Positions 47,381 to 62,738 of a stretch of 64,000 nt of DNA are shown in pieces. The stretch lies in assembly GCF_026151205.1 (NCBI RefSeq), contig NC_087082.1, positions 5,463,908 through 5,527,907 of the forward strand, given 5' to 3'. The notes under the pieces are model-generated. The model saw only the letters and a list, made by a program, of their open reading frames with translations. It did no database searches and was not told the DNA's origin. The DNA is from Bolinopsis microptera (taxonomy: Eukaryota > Ctenophora > Tentaculata > Lobata > Bolinopsidae). Position numbers and translations under genes: made by a program. Every line of letters starts with the position of its first letter. Within the stretch, counting starts at the first letter, position 1.

Positions 47381-47473
47381 TGAGATCGCAGAGAATCTCC
47401 AAACACAAAATACCAAATGCGTAGATATCAACCGAGTGAGGTCTTTGTATCTTGGTAGCTTGGGTAACATCAG
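47381..47473 (-). CDS. NRBP: NRBP-like exon: pseudokinase subdomains VIII-IX
   Basis: 93 nt from GTTTCAG/CT to GATCTCA/GTAAGT. CT completes Ala; then DVTQATKIQRPHSVDIYAFG, ILCLEILCDL and one base of Ser. SVDIYAFGILCLEIL is the kinase subdomain IX helix (D-x-(Y/W)-(S/A)-F-G); in NRBP it is AVDIYSFGMCALEM. The upstream exon should end in an APE-like EYG segment but was not found up to 64,000. The catalytic-loop residues that would prove pseudokinase status lie outside the visible exons. Confidence 0.82.
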
Positions 47474-47883
47474 CTGAAACAACATCGTCATTAACCAATT
47501 TATTAAATAATTAATTAATTTCCTAATTAATCAACTAATTTGTTGCTTTATTATTTGATTAATCACATATTTAACCGTACACAATTGCTTGATGATATCT
47601 CAGAATAGCAAGTGACAGTGCACAATTGCTTGGTAGCAAGTGACAGTGCACAATTGCTTGGTAGCAAGTGACATTGCTTCTATAAAGCCGAGTATAACAC
47701 TTAAGGGATCTTGTTAAATAGGAAAGTTAAAATAGCACAGCTTAATTACATTGTTCACCACATTGACATGCTAATCACAGATCATTAAGTTTAGTATAAG
47801 TAAGCTATTAGTCTGTCACAATAGGAGGAGATCATCCCTTCCTGTTTAGAGGTGACAAAAATCAGTCCCAAATATATTAATTA
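47474..47883. other. NRBP intron with a 28-bp short repeat
   Basis: About three copies of a GCACAATTGCTTGGTAGCAA-containing unit at 47,578-47,672; otherwise AT-rich. Confidence 0.6.
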
Positions 47884-50800
47884 TATATTACTGTTATATT
47901 ACTGTTATATTACTGTTATATTACTGTTATATTACTGTTATATTACTGTTATATTACTGTTATATTACTGTTATATTACTGTTATATTACTGTTATATTA
48001 CTGTTATATTACTGTTATATTACTGTTATATTACTGTTATATTACTGTTATATTACTGTTATATTACTGTTATATTACTGTTATATTACTGTTATATTAC
48101 TGTTATATTACTGTTATATTACTGTTATATTACTGTTATATTACTGTTATATTACTGTTATATTACTGTTATATTACTGTTATATTACTGTTATATTACT
48201 GTTATATTACTGTTACATTACTGTAATATTACTGTTATATTACTGTTATATTACTGTTATATTACAGTTATATTACTGTTACATTACTGTTATATTACTG
48301 TTACATTACTGTTATATTACTGTTATATTACTGTTATATTACTGTTATATTACAGTTATATTACTGTTATATTACTGTTATATTACTGTTATATTACTGT
48401 TATATTACTGTTATATTACTGTTATATTACTGTTATATTACTGTTATATTACTGTTATATTACTGTTATATTACTGTTATATTACTGTTATATTACTGTT
48501 ATATTACTGTTATATTACTGTTATATTACTGTTATATTACTGTTATATTACTGTTATATTACTGTTATATTACTGTTATATTACTGTTATATTACTGTTA
48601 TATTACTGTTATATTACTGTTATATTACTGTTATATTACTGTTATATTACTGTTATATTACTGTTATATTACTGTTATATTACTGTTATATTACTGTTAT
48701 ATTACTGTTATATTACTGTTATATTACTGTTATATTACTGTTATATTACTGTTATATTACTGTTACATTACTGTAATATTACTGTTATATTACTGTTATA
48801 TTACTGTTATATTACTGTTATATTACAGTTATATTACTGTTACATTACTGTTATATTACTGTTACATTACTGTTATATTACTGTTATATTACTGTTATAT
48901 TACAGTTATATTACTGTTACATTACTGTTATATTACTGTTATATTACTGTTATATTACTGTTATATTACTGTTATATTACTGTTATATTACTGTTATATT
49001 ACTGTTATATTACTGTTATATTACTGTTATATTACTGTTACATTACTGTTACATTACTGTTATATTACTGTTATATTACTGTTATATTACTGTTATATTA
49101 CTGTTATATTACTGTTATATTACTGTTATATTACTGTTATATTACTGTTATATTACTGTTATATTACTGTTATATTACTGTTATATTACTGTTACATTAC
49201 TGTTATATTACTGTTATATTACTGTTATATTACTGTTATATTACTGTTATATTACTGTTATATTACTGTTATATTACTGTTATATTACTGTTATATTACT
49301 GTTATATTACTGTTATATTACTGTTATATTACTGTTATATTACTGTTATATTACTGTTATATTACTGTTATATTACTGTTATATTACTGTTATATTACTG
49401 TTATATTACTGTTATATTACTGTTATATTACTGTTATATTACTGTTATATTACTGTTATATTACTGTTACATTACTGTTATATTACTGTTATATTACTGT
49501 TATATTACTGTTATATTACTGTTATATTACAGTTATATTACTGTTACATTACTGTTATATTACTGTTATATTACTGTTATATTACTGTTATATTACTGTT
49601 ATATTACTGTTATATTACTGTTATATTACTGTTATATTACTGTTATATTACTGTTACATTACTGTTATATTACTGTTATATTACTGTTACATTACTGTTA
49701 TATTACTGTTATATTACAGTTATATTACTGTTACATTACTGTTATATTACTGTTATATTACTGTTATATTACTGTTATATTACTGTTATATTACTGTTAT
49801 ATTACTGTTATATTACTGTTATATTACTGTTATATTACTGTTATATTACTGTTATATTACTGTTATATTACTGTTATATTACTGTTATATTACTGTTATA
49901 TTACTGTTATATTACTGTTATATTACTGTTATATTACTGTTATATTACTGTTATATTACTGTTACATTACTGTTATATTACTGTTATATTACTGTTATAT
50001 TACTGTTATATTACTGTTATATTACAGTTATATTACTGTTACATTACTGTTATATTACTGTTATATTACTGTTATATTACTGTTATATTACTGTTACATT
50101 ACTGTTATATTACTGTTATATTACTGTTATATTACTGTTATATTACTGTTATATTACTGTTATATTACTGTTATATTACTGTTATATTACAGTTATATTA
50201 CTGTTACATTACTGTTATATTACTGTTATATTACTGTTATATTACTGTTATATTACTGTTATATTACTGTTATATTACTGTTATATTACAGTTATATTAC
50301 TGTTACATTACTGTTATATTACTGTTATATTACTGTTATATTACTGTTATATTACTGTTATATATTACTCTATTACTGTTATATTACTGTTACATTACTG
50401 TTACATTACTGTTACATTACTGTTATATTACTGTTATATTACTGTTATATTAAGTTGTTATATTACTGTTATATTACTGTTATATTACTGTTATATTACT
50501 GTTATATTACAGTTATATTACTGTTAACATTACTGTTATATTACTGTTATATTACTGTTATATTACTGTTATATTACTGTTATATTACTGTTATATTACT
50601 GTTATATTACTGTTATATTAAGTTGTTATATTACTGTTATATTACTGTTATATTACTGTTATATTACTGTTATATTACTGTTATATAACGGTTATATATT
50701 ACTCTATTACTGTTACATTACTGTTACATTACTGTTACATTACTGTTATATTACTGTTATATTACTGTTATATTAAGTTGTTATATTACTGTTATATTAC

Positions 50801-52640
50801 TGTTATATTACTGTTATATTACTGTTATATTACAGTTATATTACTGTTAACATTACTGTTATATTACTGTTATATTACTGTTATATTACTGTTATATTAC
50901 TGTTATATTACTGTTATATTAAGTTGTTATATTACTGTTATATTACTGTTATATTACTGTTATATTACGGTTATATTAAGTTGTTATATTACTGTTATAT
51001 TACTGTTATATTACTGTTATATTAAGTTGTTATATTACTGTTATATTACTGTTATATTACTGTTATATTACTGTTATATTACTGTTATATTACAGTTATA
51101 TTACTGTTAACATTACTGTTATATTACTGTTATATTACTGTTATATTACTGTTATATTACTGTTATATTACTGTTATATTACAGTTATATTACTGTTATA
51201 TTACTGTTATATTACAGTTATATTACTGTTAACATTACTGTTATATTACTGTTATATTACTGTTATATTACTGTTATATTACTGTTATATTACTGTTATA
51301 TTAAGTTGTTATATTACTGTTATATTACTGTTATATTACTGTTATATTACTGTTATATTACAGTTATATTACTGTTAACATTACTGTTATATTACTGTTA
51401 TATTACTGTTATATTACTGTTATATTACTGTTATATTACTGTTATATTACAGTTATATTACTGTTATATTACTGTTATATTACAGTTATATTACTGTTAA
51501 CATTACTGTTATATTACTGTTATATTACTGTTATATTACTGTTATATTACTGTTATATTACTGTTATATTACGGTTATATTACTGTTATATTACTGTTAC
51601 ATTACTGTTATATTACTGTTATATTACTGTTATATTACTGTTATATTACTGTTATATTACTGTTATATTACTGTTATATTACTGTTATATTACTGTTATA
51701 TTACTGTTATATTACTGTTATATTACTGTTATATTACTGTTATATTACTGTTATATTACTGTTATATTACTGTTATATTAAGTTGTTATATTACTGTTAT
51801 ATTACTGTTATATTACTGTTATATTACTGTTATATTACTGTTATATTACTGTTATATTACTGTTATATTACTGTTATATTACTGTTATATTACTGTTATA
51901 TTACTGTTATATTACTGTTATATTACTGTTATATTACTGTTATATTACTGTTATATTACTGTTATATTACTGTTATATTACTGTTATATTACTGTTATAT
52001 TACTGTTACATTACTGTTATATTACTGTTATATTACTGTTACATTACTGTTACATTACTGTTACATTACTGTTATATTACTGTTATATATTAAGTTGTTA
52101 TATTACTGTTATATTACTGTTATATTACTGTTATATTACTGTTATATTACTGTTATATTACTGTTATATTAAGTTGTTATATTACTGTTATATTAAGTTG
52201 TTATATTACTGTTGTATTACTGTTATATTACGGTTATATTACTGTTATATTACTGTTACATTACTGTTATATTACTGTTATATTAAGTTGTTATATTACT
52301 GTTATATTACTGTTATATTACTGCTATATTACTGTTATATTACTATTATATTACTGTTATATTACTGTTATATTACTGTTATATTACTGTTATATTACTG
52401 TTATATTACTGTTATATTAAGTTGTTATATTACTGTTACATAACTGTTAAATTACTGTTACATTACTGTTATATTACTGTTATATTACTGTTATATTACT
52501 GTTATATTACTGTTATATTACTGTTATATTACTGTTATATTACTGTTATATTACTGTTATATTAAGTTGTTATATTACTGTTATATTACTGTTATATTAC
52601 TGTTATATTACTGTTACATTACTGTTACATTACTGTTATA
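47884..52640. repeat. 4.8-kb decamer satellite (TATTACTGTT)n
   Basis: About 475 copies of a 10-bp unit. The left part is nearly pure with CATTACTGTT and TATTACAGTT variants. From about 50,340 there are longer-period patterns marked by TTAAGTTGTTATATT, TGTTAACATTACTG and TATATTACTCTATTAC (the last at 50,356 and 50,692). Thirty bases equal ten codons, so frames reading ITVILLLYYCY are artefacts. It lies upstream of the first visible NRBP exon, probably in its intron. Confidence 0.98.
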
Positions 52641-54320
52641 TTAATTCCCATAGTCTCTTAAGGACTTAGAGATTTTTGCTAACCAAGCGGTCGTGAATTT
52701 TAGATATTTAATTAAATATTAAATTCGGTGTTTGACACTGCATAAATACACACTACACACAACACACTGACCTTCACGTATGTACCTCGGATAATATCGT
52801 TATGTAACTAACTAACCATATTAACAAAGCATTTAATCTGTATAGTGAAACAAGACGTGCACACTACACAGTACACACACACACACACACTCGCAGTCTC
52901 TTCCTATAACACTAATACACGGAGTATATCTAGGAAACTAGGTGATCAAGATATATAGTTACAATATAGTTATAATGTTACACTAATCAAGTATTAAAAC
53001 AGCTATCACACATGATCACACACAGCTATCACACACACCTATCACACAGCTACAGCTATCACACACAGCTATCACACATGTTCACACACAGCTATCACAC
53101 ATGTTCACACACAGCTATCATACATGTTCACACACAGCTATCATACATGTTCACACACAGCTATCACACATGTTCACACACAGCTATCACACATGTTCAC
53201 ACACAGCTATCATACATGTTCACACACAGCTATCACACACAGCTATCGCCTATCACACACACTTGTTACTACTTATTACTTATTAGTATCTGATAATCTC
53301 TCTCTCTCTCACTGTAATATTATGTTACTTACTTACTGTACTTACTGTACTGTTTAGTTAGATAAGAAACTTGTGCTGACTGCTGATGTACACACAGCCA
53401 CAATACAACAGGTTGGTTATGTGCAGAAATTAAGATTCATATTAACCAAGTATTAGTTATTACATGATCTTGTTGTTACTTGTTGTTGATCTTGTTATTG
53501 CCGACAGCAGAAGAGTAAAGACGATTTCTTAACACTAAATATCAGATACTGGACGCAATCTTAGGGGGCGCCAAATTGTCGTTTTAATGTGGGACAATTT
53601 CGAAAAACTTAACTACGGTACTAGCAAAACTGCGCGTTTTGCTCTAGAAACACATTTTTTAAGAGATTTTACCGGCGTATCCTCTAAAATCATTTAATTT
53701 GTTATATTTTAGGGAGGGGCACTAAAAGGGGAGGGGGCGCCAACAGGGGGCGCTTTTTTGGCGGGGGCGCCAACAGGCAACGTTACGCCACTGTGCTTGA
53801 CAAAGACTTATTTTAAAGTTCTAATAAAGTAATCTAATCTTAGCACCCGACTGCTAAAGTAGGCGAGGTACGCTTTTAGAAGGTGGTAAATTATTAGGCA
53901 ATGCTTGGCACTTTGACAGTCAACTTAGTGCGTTTAAAGCTTTAATAAGAAGATAAGAGTTGCTTACAGTTCTTACTTTTATTTAATAATTAATTGAATA
54001 AGGTTAAGATAAAGGTATTTATACCTTTATAATATATATAACATTTATAAATGTCTTATATATTATGTAGCATTATAGGTATAATGTTTTCTTTTGTTTC
54101 ATATTCTATAAAATTGGCAGATATGAATGTTTACTGCTCAGACAATACCAAGCTAGCTTAGACAGTGAGCTTACGTAGCCAACCAGTTTTATTTATTAGA
54201 TTTATTATAATATATATCATATTTATATATTATTACATAGCCAACCAGGGCAGTTTGAGGAATTTGTTTCCCTTTGAATCAATCAAACTAGATGAATTGT
54301 TGTAAATACCGAGATCAAAC
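52641..54320. other. Spacer with a 23-bp CA-rich array
   Basis: Holds a 23-bp array CACACACAGCTATCACACATGTT (53,010-53,256, about 9 copies) and GGGGGCGCCAACAGG repeats near 53,735-53,780. No exon recognised on either strand. Confidence 0.6.
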
Positions 54321-55267
54321 GGCAAGTTTCCATAACTATTTTTTTGTGATCAGCGGTAATAACCGCTTTTTTTACGCTAAAAAAGCGCTTATTGATAAAA
54401 CCCACCGTTATTTGGCGATTATAAAGCGATTATAAACGGTCCCGTTAATAAACGGTTAAAAACGATTATAATCGCTTTTTCCATAAAATATTTTTGCAAA
54501 AGCGATTATTAGCGCTTTAAAAGCGATAATAAATCGCGAATTAAAATTATTAGTGATAAAAAAACGATTTTATTTTAGGGTTGTCGATTATTATCGCTCC
54601 GTAAGCGCTTTTCAAAAAAACGCTTATAAACCGTTTTTTGGACCGTTTTTAAAACGCTTTTAATCGACTATAAGCGATTATATTCACTAGGGAAAGTTCC
54701 AAATTAAAAAGCGCCTACTAATCGTTAAAAAAACGCTTTTTTATTTTAAGTTAATAAGCGGTTTAAATCGATTATAAAACGATTATAAGCGACAATAAGC
54801 GATTTTTTGAAATCTGCTAAAAAGCGATATTTTCACTATGATCAGCGCTTATAACCGCTTTTCTTGAAATTTTCCTACTGAAAAGCGTTTATAAGCGCTT
54901 ATTTATTTGCTGTCTATAAGCGATTATAAACGATTATAAGCGCTTTTTTACGTATTTGAAACGAGGAAAAAATTGTCAGGTACGAGATATTATAAGCGAT
55001 TATAAGTGATTATAAAGTATCGTAAATGTTATTGTCTTCAATTGTCGTTTATAAGCGATTATAAACGATGAAAAGCGCTTTTTGACGCATTTTAAAACTA
55101 TGATCAAAATATGTTTTGATTTGATTTATTTGGGGTATACAAGCGATTATCTAAGCGGGGTATATAAGCGATTATAAACGATTATGAGCGCTTAATTCTT
55201 TACGTATTTGGAACGAGGACACAATTAACAACAAAAATTACGCGATAGCCGGAGGTCTCCAGGTAAC

Positions 55268-57485
55268 GTCTCCGTCTCCGTCTCCGTCTCCGTCTCCGTC
55301 TCCGTCTCCGTCTCCGTCTCCGTCTCCGTCTCCGTCTCCGTCTCCGTCTCCGTCTCCGTCTCCGTCTCTGTCTCCGTCTCCGTCTCCTTTTCCTTTTTGA
55401 ATTCGATTGTTTAGGGCTAGGGCTCCGGGGCTCGGGTTAGGGTTGTGGTAAGGGTATCGGATAGCTTCGGGGTTATATATATTATGGTCGTTTAGGTTGG
55501 GATTACGCAGGAGGAGCAAAGTGCAAAGAAACTGCCACAAACTGCTACAAACTGCTACTAACTGCTACAAACTGGCACTAACTGCCACAAACTGGCACTA
55601 ACTGCTACAAACGGGCACTGACTGCTACAAACGGGCACTAACTGCTGCAATCGCGCCCACGCATTGCTCCTCCTGTGATTAGGGTTTATGTAAAACCGTT
55701 TTTTACGGCTGCAAAACTATAAAAACCTTGTACCCCCATCGTTGTTTCATTATACCCCTGTAGAGTTTCTACGATACAATTACAGGGGGAGCTGCGCAAT
55801 TGTGCGCGGCGCGTCGGGTCTTACAACGTATGACAATAAAACCAAAGTCACATGAAATTTTTGGGCGAGCGAATTTATTATAGGTAGTGCGCCATCGACA
55901 GTGAGCCGCGCGTGCCGACTGTAGGATGGTTTTTTAGCGCTAATTTCGGCCAGCACAATTTTCTTCAAACAAAAAGATATTAAGTATCCTTCCCGACCTT
56001 CGATTGCAACAAAAATTGGTAAGCTTACTCATAGACTTACAAGGAAGGTGTCCGAAAAGTTTAAAGCATATCCAGCCATCAAACATTATGTTACAGCTAA
56101 AAGCAGCGTATTTTGCACCATTTTGATCACTATATCAACTCCGATATCCACCAAATTTTTCGGACAGTTGTGAAAGCCTTATTGGAAGGTCGTCGCCAAT
56201 TTTCAGAATGATCTCATTCAAGGAACTGAAGATATATCCAAATAATACGACAAAAATCAACGAATTTGGTCAAATTTGGTCAAATTTGGTCAAATTACGC
56301 GACTTTTACAGCTAATTTTGCTCCAAAAGCCGCGCACCATCAAATATGGCACCTAGGCGAAACTCACTGATCTTTTCAAAAAGGTATAACAAATTTGGTA
56401 TTGTGAAAATTCTCACAGTCTCTAGAAAACAATGGTGCAAAAATTTTTAAAATCCGAGCAAGTTTATTTTTATGGTGCACCTCCTATTTATTAGTAAAAG
56501 CCAGCTCGGCATTTTGCCGCAATCTACGTGGTTGCGAGAAGGATTATAATTATTTGATGCGCGGCGCAGCCCAGTAGTGCATCGCGCTACAAGCAATTGT
56601 TCTACTTTATTGTATCCCAGAGTGGTATTTGACGCACGTTACTGGGCGGCGCTTAGCCTGTCATTCCGCCGAATCTCTATTATGAACATAATAGCCTGAG
56701 GTCCCCAGGTAAGACGCACGTTATAATTGTTTATATTAGGCGTGCAGAATTTTAACAAGAATTTCAACAAAAATTTTGCCGCGGGTAAACCACGCACGAT
56801 CAATTTTTCTAATTGCCAAACACCACTCTGGGATTTACAATAAAGTAGAACAATTACTTGTAGAGCGATGCACTACTAGACTGAATCTGGACTGCGCCGC
56901 GCATCAAATAGGTAATTCTTCTCGCAACCACGTAGATCGCAGCAAAATGCATTATTGGGCCTTGCCGAACTGGCTTTTACTAATTCGCTGATTTGCTCGC
57001 CCAAAAATTTCATGTGACTTTGGTTTTTATTGTCATACGTTGTATGACCCGCCGCGCACAGGTGCGCGGCTCCCCTGTATCGTAGAAACTCTACAGGGGT
57101 ATAGTGAAACGGCGATGGGGGTTATTGGGCGGCGCTCAGCCTGTCATTCCACCGAATCTTTATTCTTTATGAAACATAATAGCCTGGGGTCCCCAGGTAA
57201 CGATGGGGGTCACGACGTGATACAAGGTTTTTATAGTTTTGCAGCCGTACAAAACGGTTTTACATAAACCCTAATCCCAACCCTAACAACCATAATAATA
57301 ACCCTAACCCGAGCCCTAGCCCTAAACAATCGAATTCAAAAAAGGAAAAGGAGACGGAGACGGAGACGGAGACGGAGACGGAGACGGAGACGGAGACGGA
57401 GACGGAGACGGAGACGGAGACGGAGACGGAGACGGAGACGGAGACGGAGACGGAGACGGAGACGGAGACGGAGACGGAGACGGAG
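55268..57485. repeat. Inner palindrome bounded by (GTCTCC)n and (GGAGAC)n
   Basis: (GTCTCC)n at 55,268-55,387 faces (GGAGAC)n at 57,349-57,485. Inside these, arms match inverted: GAATTCGATTGTTTAGGGCT with 57,321-57,341, TATAAAAACCTTGTA with 57,220, TGACAATAAAACCAAAGTCA with 57,011, and ACAATAAAGTAGAACAATTA near 56,600/56,839. Arms carry TTAGGG/TTAGGGTTG words. Confidence 0.8.
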
Positions 57486-57737
57486 TATCATATCAAATTG
57501 TTGTTATTCTCTAGCCGACGGCTTGCTAGTTAAATAAATCGTACGCGTAATCAGTTTTAATCCCGGCCTCACGGAAAATCCCGAAACACGCGGTATCATA
57601 AACGTATTCGTAAACGGATGAAAGGCGACCATGTTACTAGTTCTATATAGATTATAGCTATAAGTATTAGTAGAAGTGTTACTGAGAGATGTGCACTTTG
57701 TGTTCATGTGTCGGCAAGAGAATAACCTCATTTGATC

Positions 57738-59308
<1,571 letters not shown>

Positions 59309-59864
59309 TATTACCAACATCTTATCATCGTTGTACAATTTTTGTGGTTGCAAACTTTCAGTTCTCTGGCAACAAGGATTAAGATAGATCGCTAAATATT
59401 ATGTCAATGTGTACAGTGTAACCATATATTTCCATATAACATATAGTGAAACAAATGTAATTAACTCAAGATTAAGAAGCGGTTGTAATTTATCAAAACG
59501 CAAATTATTAAAAATCAAAACGCAAATTATCGTCATGACGGCAAAAGATATATCTTTTATTTCCAATTTGCTGCGAAAATATTGGCAGATGTGCAAAAAA
59601 TCCCAAGCTTTCCTAGAATTCATGTTTTACTAGCCTGTCACGTGACCAAAACGGTTTTTTTTGCTTATAACTCTCCAGGGAAGCATTTTTACCCTACGTC
59701 ATGGGGGGCGATTCGGAATTAGCGTCCAAAAATACATCGATTCAGATCAATTTCATACCCAAAGGGCCTTTTCACAAGAATTTTCTTAAAATTTGGGCGA
59801 GCGATTTAGTATGAGCGCGCCGAGCTATGTCATTTATAATACCTTATAGTTATAATCGCTTATA
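59309..59864. other. Interior of the composite element, no gene
   Basis: AT-rich sequence with opposed 74-codon frames on both strands (59,399-59,633) caused by a local inverted repeat (TTTTTAATAATTTGCG region). Nothing recognised. Confidence 0.4.
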
Positions 59865-61189
59865 GTCCAGTCATTTATGGAAATGAACCTGCAAATTTTC
59901 AGATACTCACGAAACTTTGCACAGACCTTCCCAAAGGTATGAATAAACGATTTTCGGTTGGAGACATTTTTTTACCATGGGGAAAACCCAGGAGGGCCAC
60001 GCACATATTGACCCAATAACGTAACCGACCCTTTGCTTCTGAAGGTCGTAGAGACTTCAAAATAGGCTTAAACGAAGCCGCATATATGCATGTTTATATA
60101 GAAGTTATTGATCAACACATGGCCTAAAATCCTTAATTTTCGAGAAATTCGCCAAAAACCATTTTGGCGAGGCGCTGAGCCAATTTGCTAACTTTTGATA
60201 TAATCGTGATAGAGTCCTCGGACAAAGTGCAAAAGAACCGCAATTGGCATATTTATATATAACTTATGAAGAAACATGTGCCTTAAAGTGCTTACTTTTT
60301 CAGTTATTGGCGAAAAACTGATTTTCGGTTCCAGAAATCATGCAAAAATATGGGTATCTGGTAAATTGAGCTATGAAGGCCATAGAGATTTTTGAATAGG
60401 TGCAAATTGTGCAGAATGGCCATGTTTATATACAACTTATGAAGCAATATGTACCCTAAAATGCTCACTTTTCGAGTTATTTGGGGGAAAACCAGAGAAA
60501 ATTTTTATGAAATAGAGCAAAATTGGTTATATCAGCCATTTTTGCCTCCCGTTCTATGTTAATAACTCGAAAAGTGAGCATTTTAGGGTACATATTGCTT
60601 CATAAGTTGTATATAAACATGGCCATTTTGCACAATTTGCACCCATTCAAAAATCTCTAGGGCCTTCATAGCCCAATTTACCAGATACCCATATTTTTGC
60701 ATGATTTCTGGAACCGAAAATCAGTTTTTCGCCAATAACTGAAAACGTAAGCACTTTAAGGCACATGTTTCTTCATAAGTCATATATAAATATGCCAATT
60801 GCGGTTCTTTTGCACTCTATCCGAAGACTCTATCACGATCATATCAAAAGTTAGTAAAATGGGCTCAGCGCCACGCCCAAAATGGTTTTTGGCGAATTTC
60901 TCGAAAAGTAAGGATTTTAGGCCATGTGTTCATCAATAACTTCTATATAAACATGCATATATGCGGCTTCGTTTAAGCCTATTTTGAAGTCTCTACGACT
61001 TTCAGAAGCAAAGGGTCAGTTACATTATTGGATCAATATGGGCGTGGCCCTCCTGGGTTTTCCCCATGGTAAAAAAATGTCTCCAACCGAAAATCGTTTA
61101 TTCATACCTTTTGGAAGGTCTGTGCAAAGTTTCTTGATTATCTGAAAATTTGCAGGTTTATTTCCATAAATGTCCATTAATAACTGGAC
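59865..61189. mobile_element. 1.3-kb foldback element related to the 1.82-kb satellite
   Basis: The left end (TA)GTCCAGTCATTTATGGAAAT is mirrored by ATTTATGG-like sequence and ACTGGAC(TA) at 61,184-61,189, with TA outside each end. The arms pair across a centre near 60,527. The sequence is clearly homologous to the first half of each 1.82-kb satellite unit but has none of their scattered indels. It is nested within the composite element. Confidence 0.8.
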
Positions 61190-62338
61190 TATTATTATAA
61201 TATCGCGTAATTTTGTTGTTAATTGTGTCCTCGTTCCAAATACGTAAAAAATTAAGCGCTCATAATCGTTTATAATCGCTTATATACCCCGCTTACATAA
61301 TCGCTTATATACCCCAAATAAATCAAATCAAAACATATTTTGATCATAGTTTTAAAATGCGTCAAAAAGCGCTTTTCATCGTTTATAATCGCTTATAAGC
61401 GACAATTGAAGACAATAACATTTACGATACTTTATAATCACTTATAATCGCTTATAATATCTCGTACCTGACAATTTTTTCCTCGTTTCAAATACGTAAA
61501 AAAGCGCTTATAATCGTTTATAATCGCTTATAGACAGCAAATAAATAAGCGCTTATAAACGCTTTTCAGTAGGAAAATTTCAAGAAAAGCGGTTATAAGC
61601 GCTGATCATAGTGAAAATATCGCTTTTTAGCAGATTTCAAAAAATCGCTTATTGTCGCTTATAATCGTTTTATAATCGATTTAAACCGCTTATTAACTTA
61701 AAATAAAAAAGCGTTTTTTTAACGATTAGTAGGCGCTTTTTAATTTGGAACTTTCCCTAGTGAATATAATCGCTTATAGTCGATTAAAAGCGTTTTAAAA
61801 ACGGTCCAAAAAACGGTTTATAAGCGTTTTTTTGAAAAGCGCTTACGGAGCGATAATAATCGACAACCCTAAAATAAAAGCGTTTTTTTATCACTAATAA
61901 TTTTAATTCGCGATTTATTATCGCTTTTAAAGCGCTAATAATCGCTTTTGCAAAAATATTTTATGGAAAAAGCGATTATAATCGTTTTTAACCGTTTATT
62001 AACGGGACCGTTTATAATCGCTTTATAATCGCCAAATAACGGTGGGTTTTATCAATAAGCGCTTTTTTAGCGTAAAAAAAGCGGTTATTACCGCTGATCA
62101 CAAAAAATTAGTTATGGAAACTTGCCGATCAAACTATCAATCTACAGGCTATCGTCAAACATGTTGCAAGGCGTCATCTTCAGTGACATAAGCCCTAAAA
62201 ATTGTAAAAAGTTAGTAAAACCCAAAATTCCTTTAAAAATCTGAACACTCTTAAACCAGGGCAGTTTATTAGATAAAATATTCAACAGGTTATATTATGT
62301 AAGCTTCATATAATTATTATCTTTATTAACCTAATATT

Positions 62339-62669
62339 AGTTATTTAGAATATATATTCGCATTTTATCCACACTATATTTACATTACACGTACAACGTG
62401 ATATCGTTATCAGTGCAGTGTGTACAACACCAACTACACCGATCAATTGCCAATCTGCGAAACATTTAATTATTATTATCACTTCGAGATGGCCAGGCCA
62501 GTTGAGTAGGCCTGGCCATCTCGAAGTGATAATAATAATTAAATGTTTCGCAGATTGGCAATTGATCGGTGTAGTTGGTGTTGTACACACTGCACTGATA
62601 ACGATATCACGTTGTACGTGTAATGTAAATATAGTGTGGATAAAATGCGAATATATATTCTAAATAACT
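62339..62669. repeat. Near-perfect palindrome, 161-bp arms, 9-bp spacer
   Basis: Arms at 62,339-62,499 and 62,509-62,669 around AGTTGAGTA. Both arms encode the same 81-codon frame on opposite strands, which is a symmetry artefact. The arm-end block GGCCTGGCCATCTCGAAGTG recurs a third time at 62,855. Confidence 0.95.
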
Positions 62670-62738
62670 GATAAAATGATATTCCACACAAAGCATGAAA
62701 TTGTGCTGTATATGAGTGGTGATTTCGCTCTGAGAATC

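Noticed and set aside
47852-52443. ITVILLLYYCY frames as membrane proteins
   Set aside because: Decamer satellite translated; all frames give the same peptide.
62345-62663. Identical 81-codon frames on both strands
   Set aside because: Direct consequence of the 161-bp-arm palindrome.
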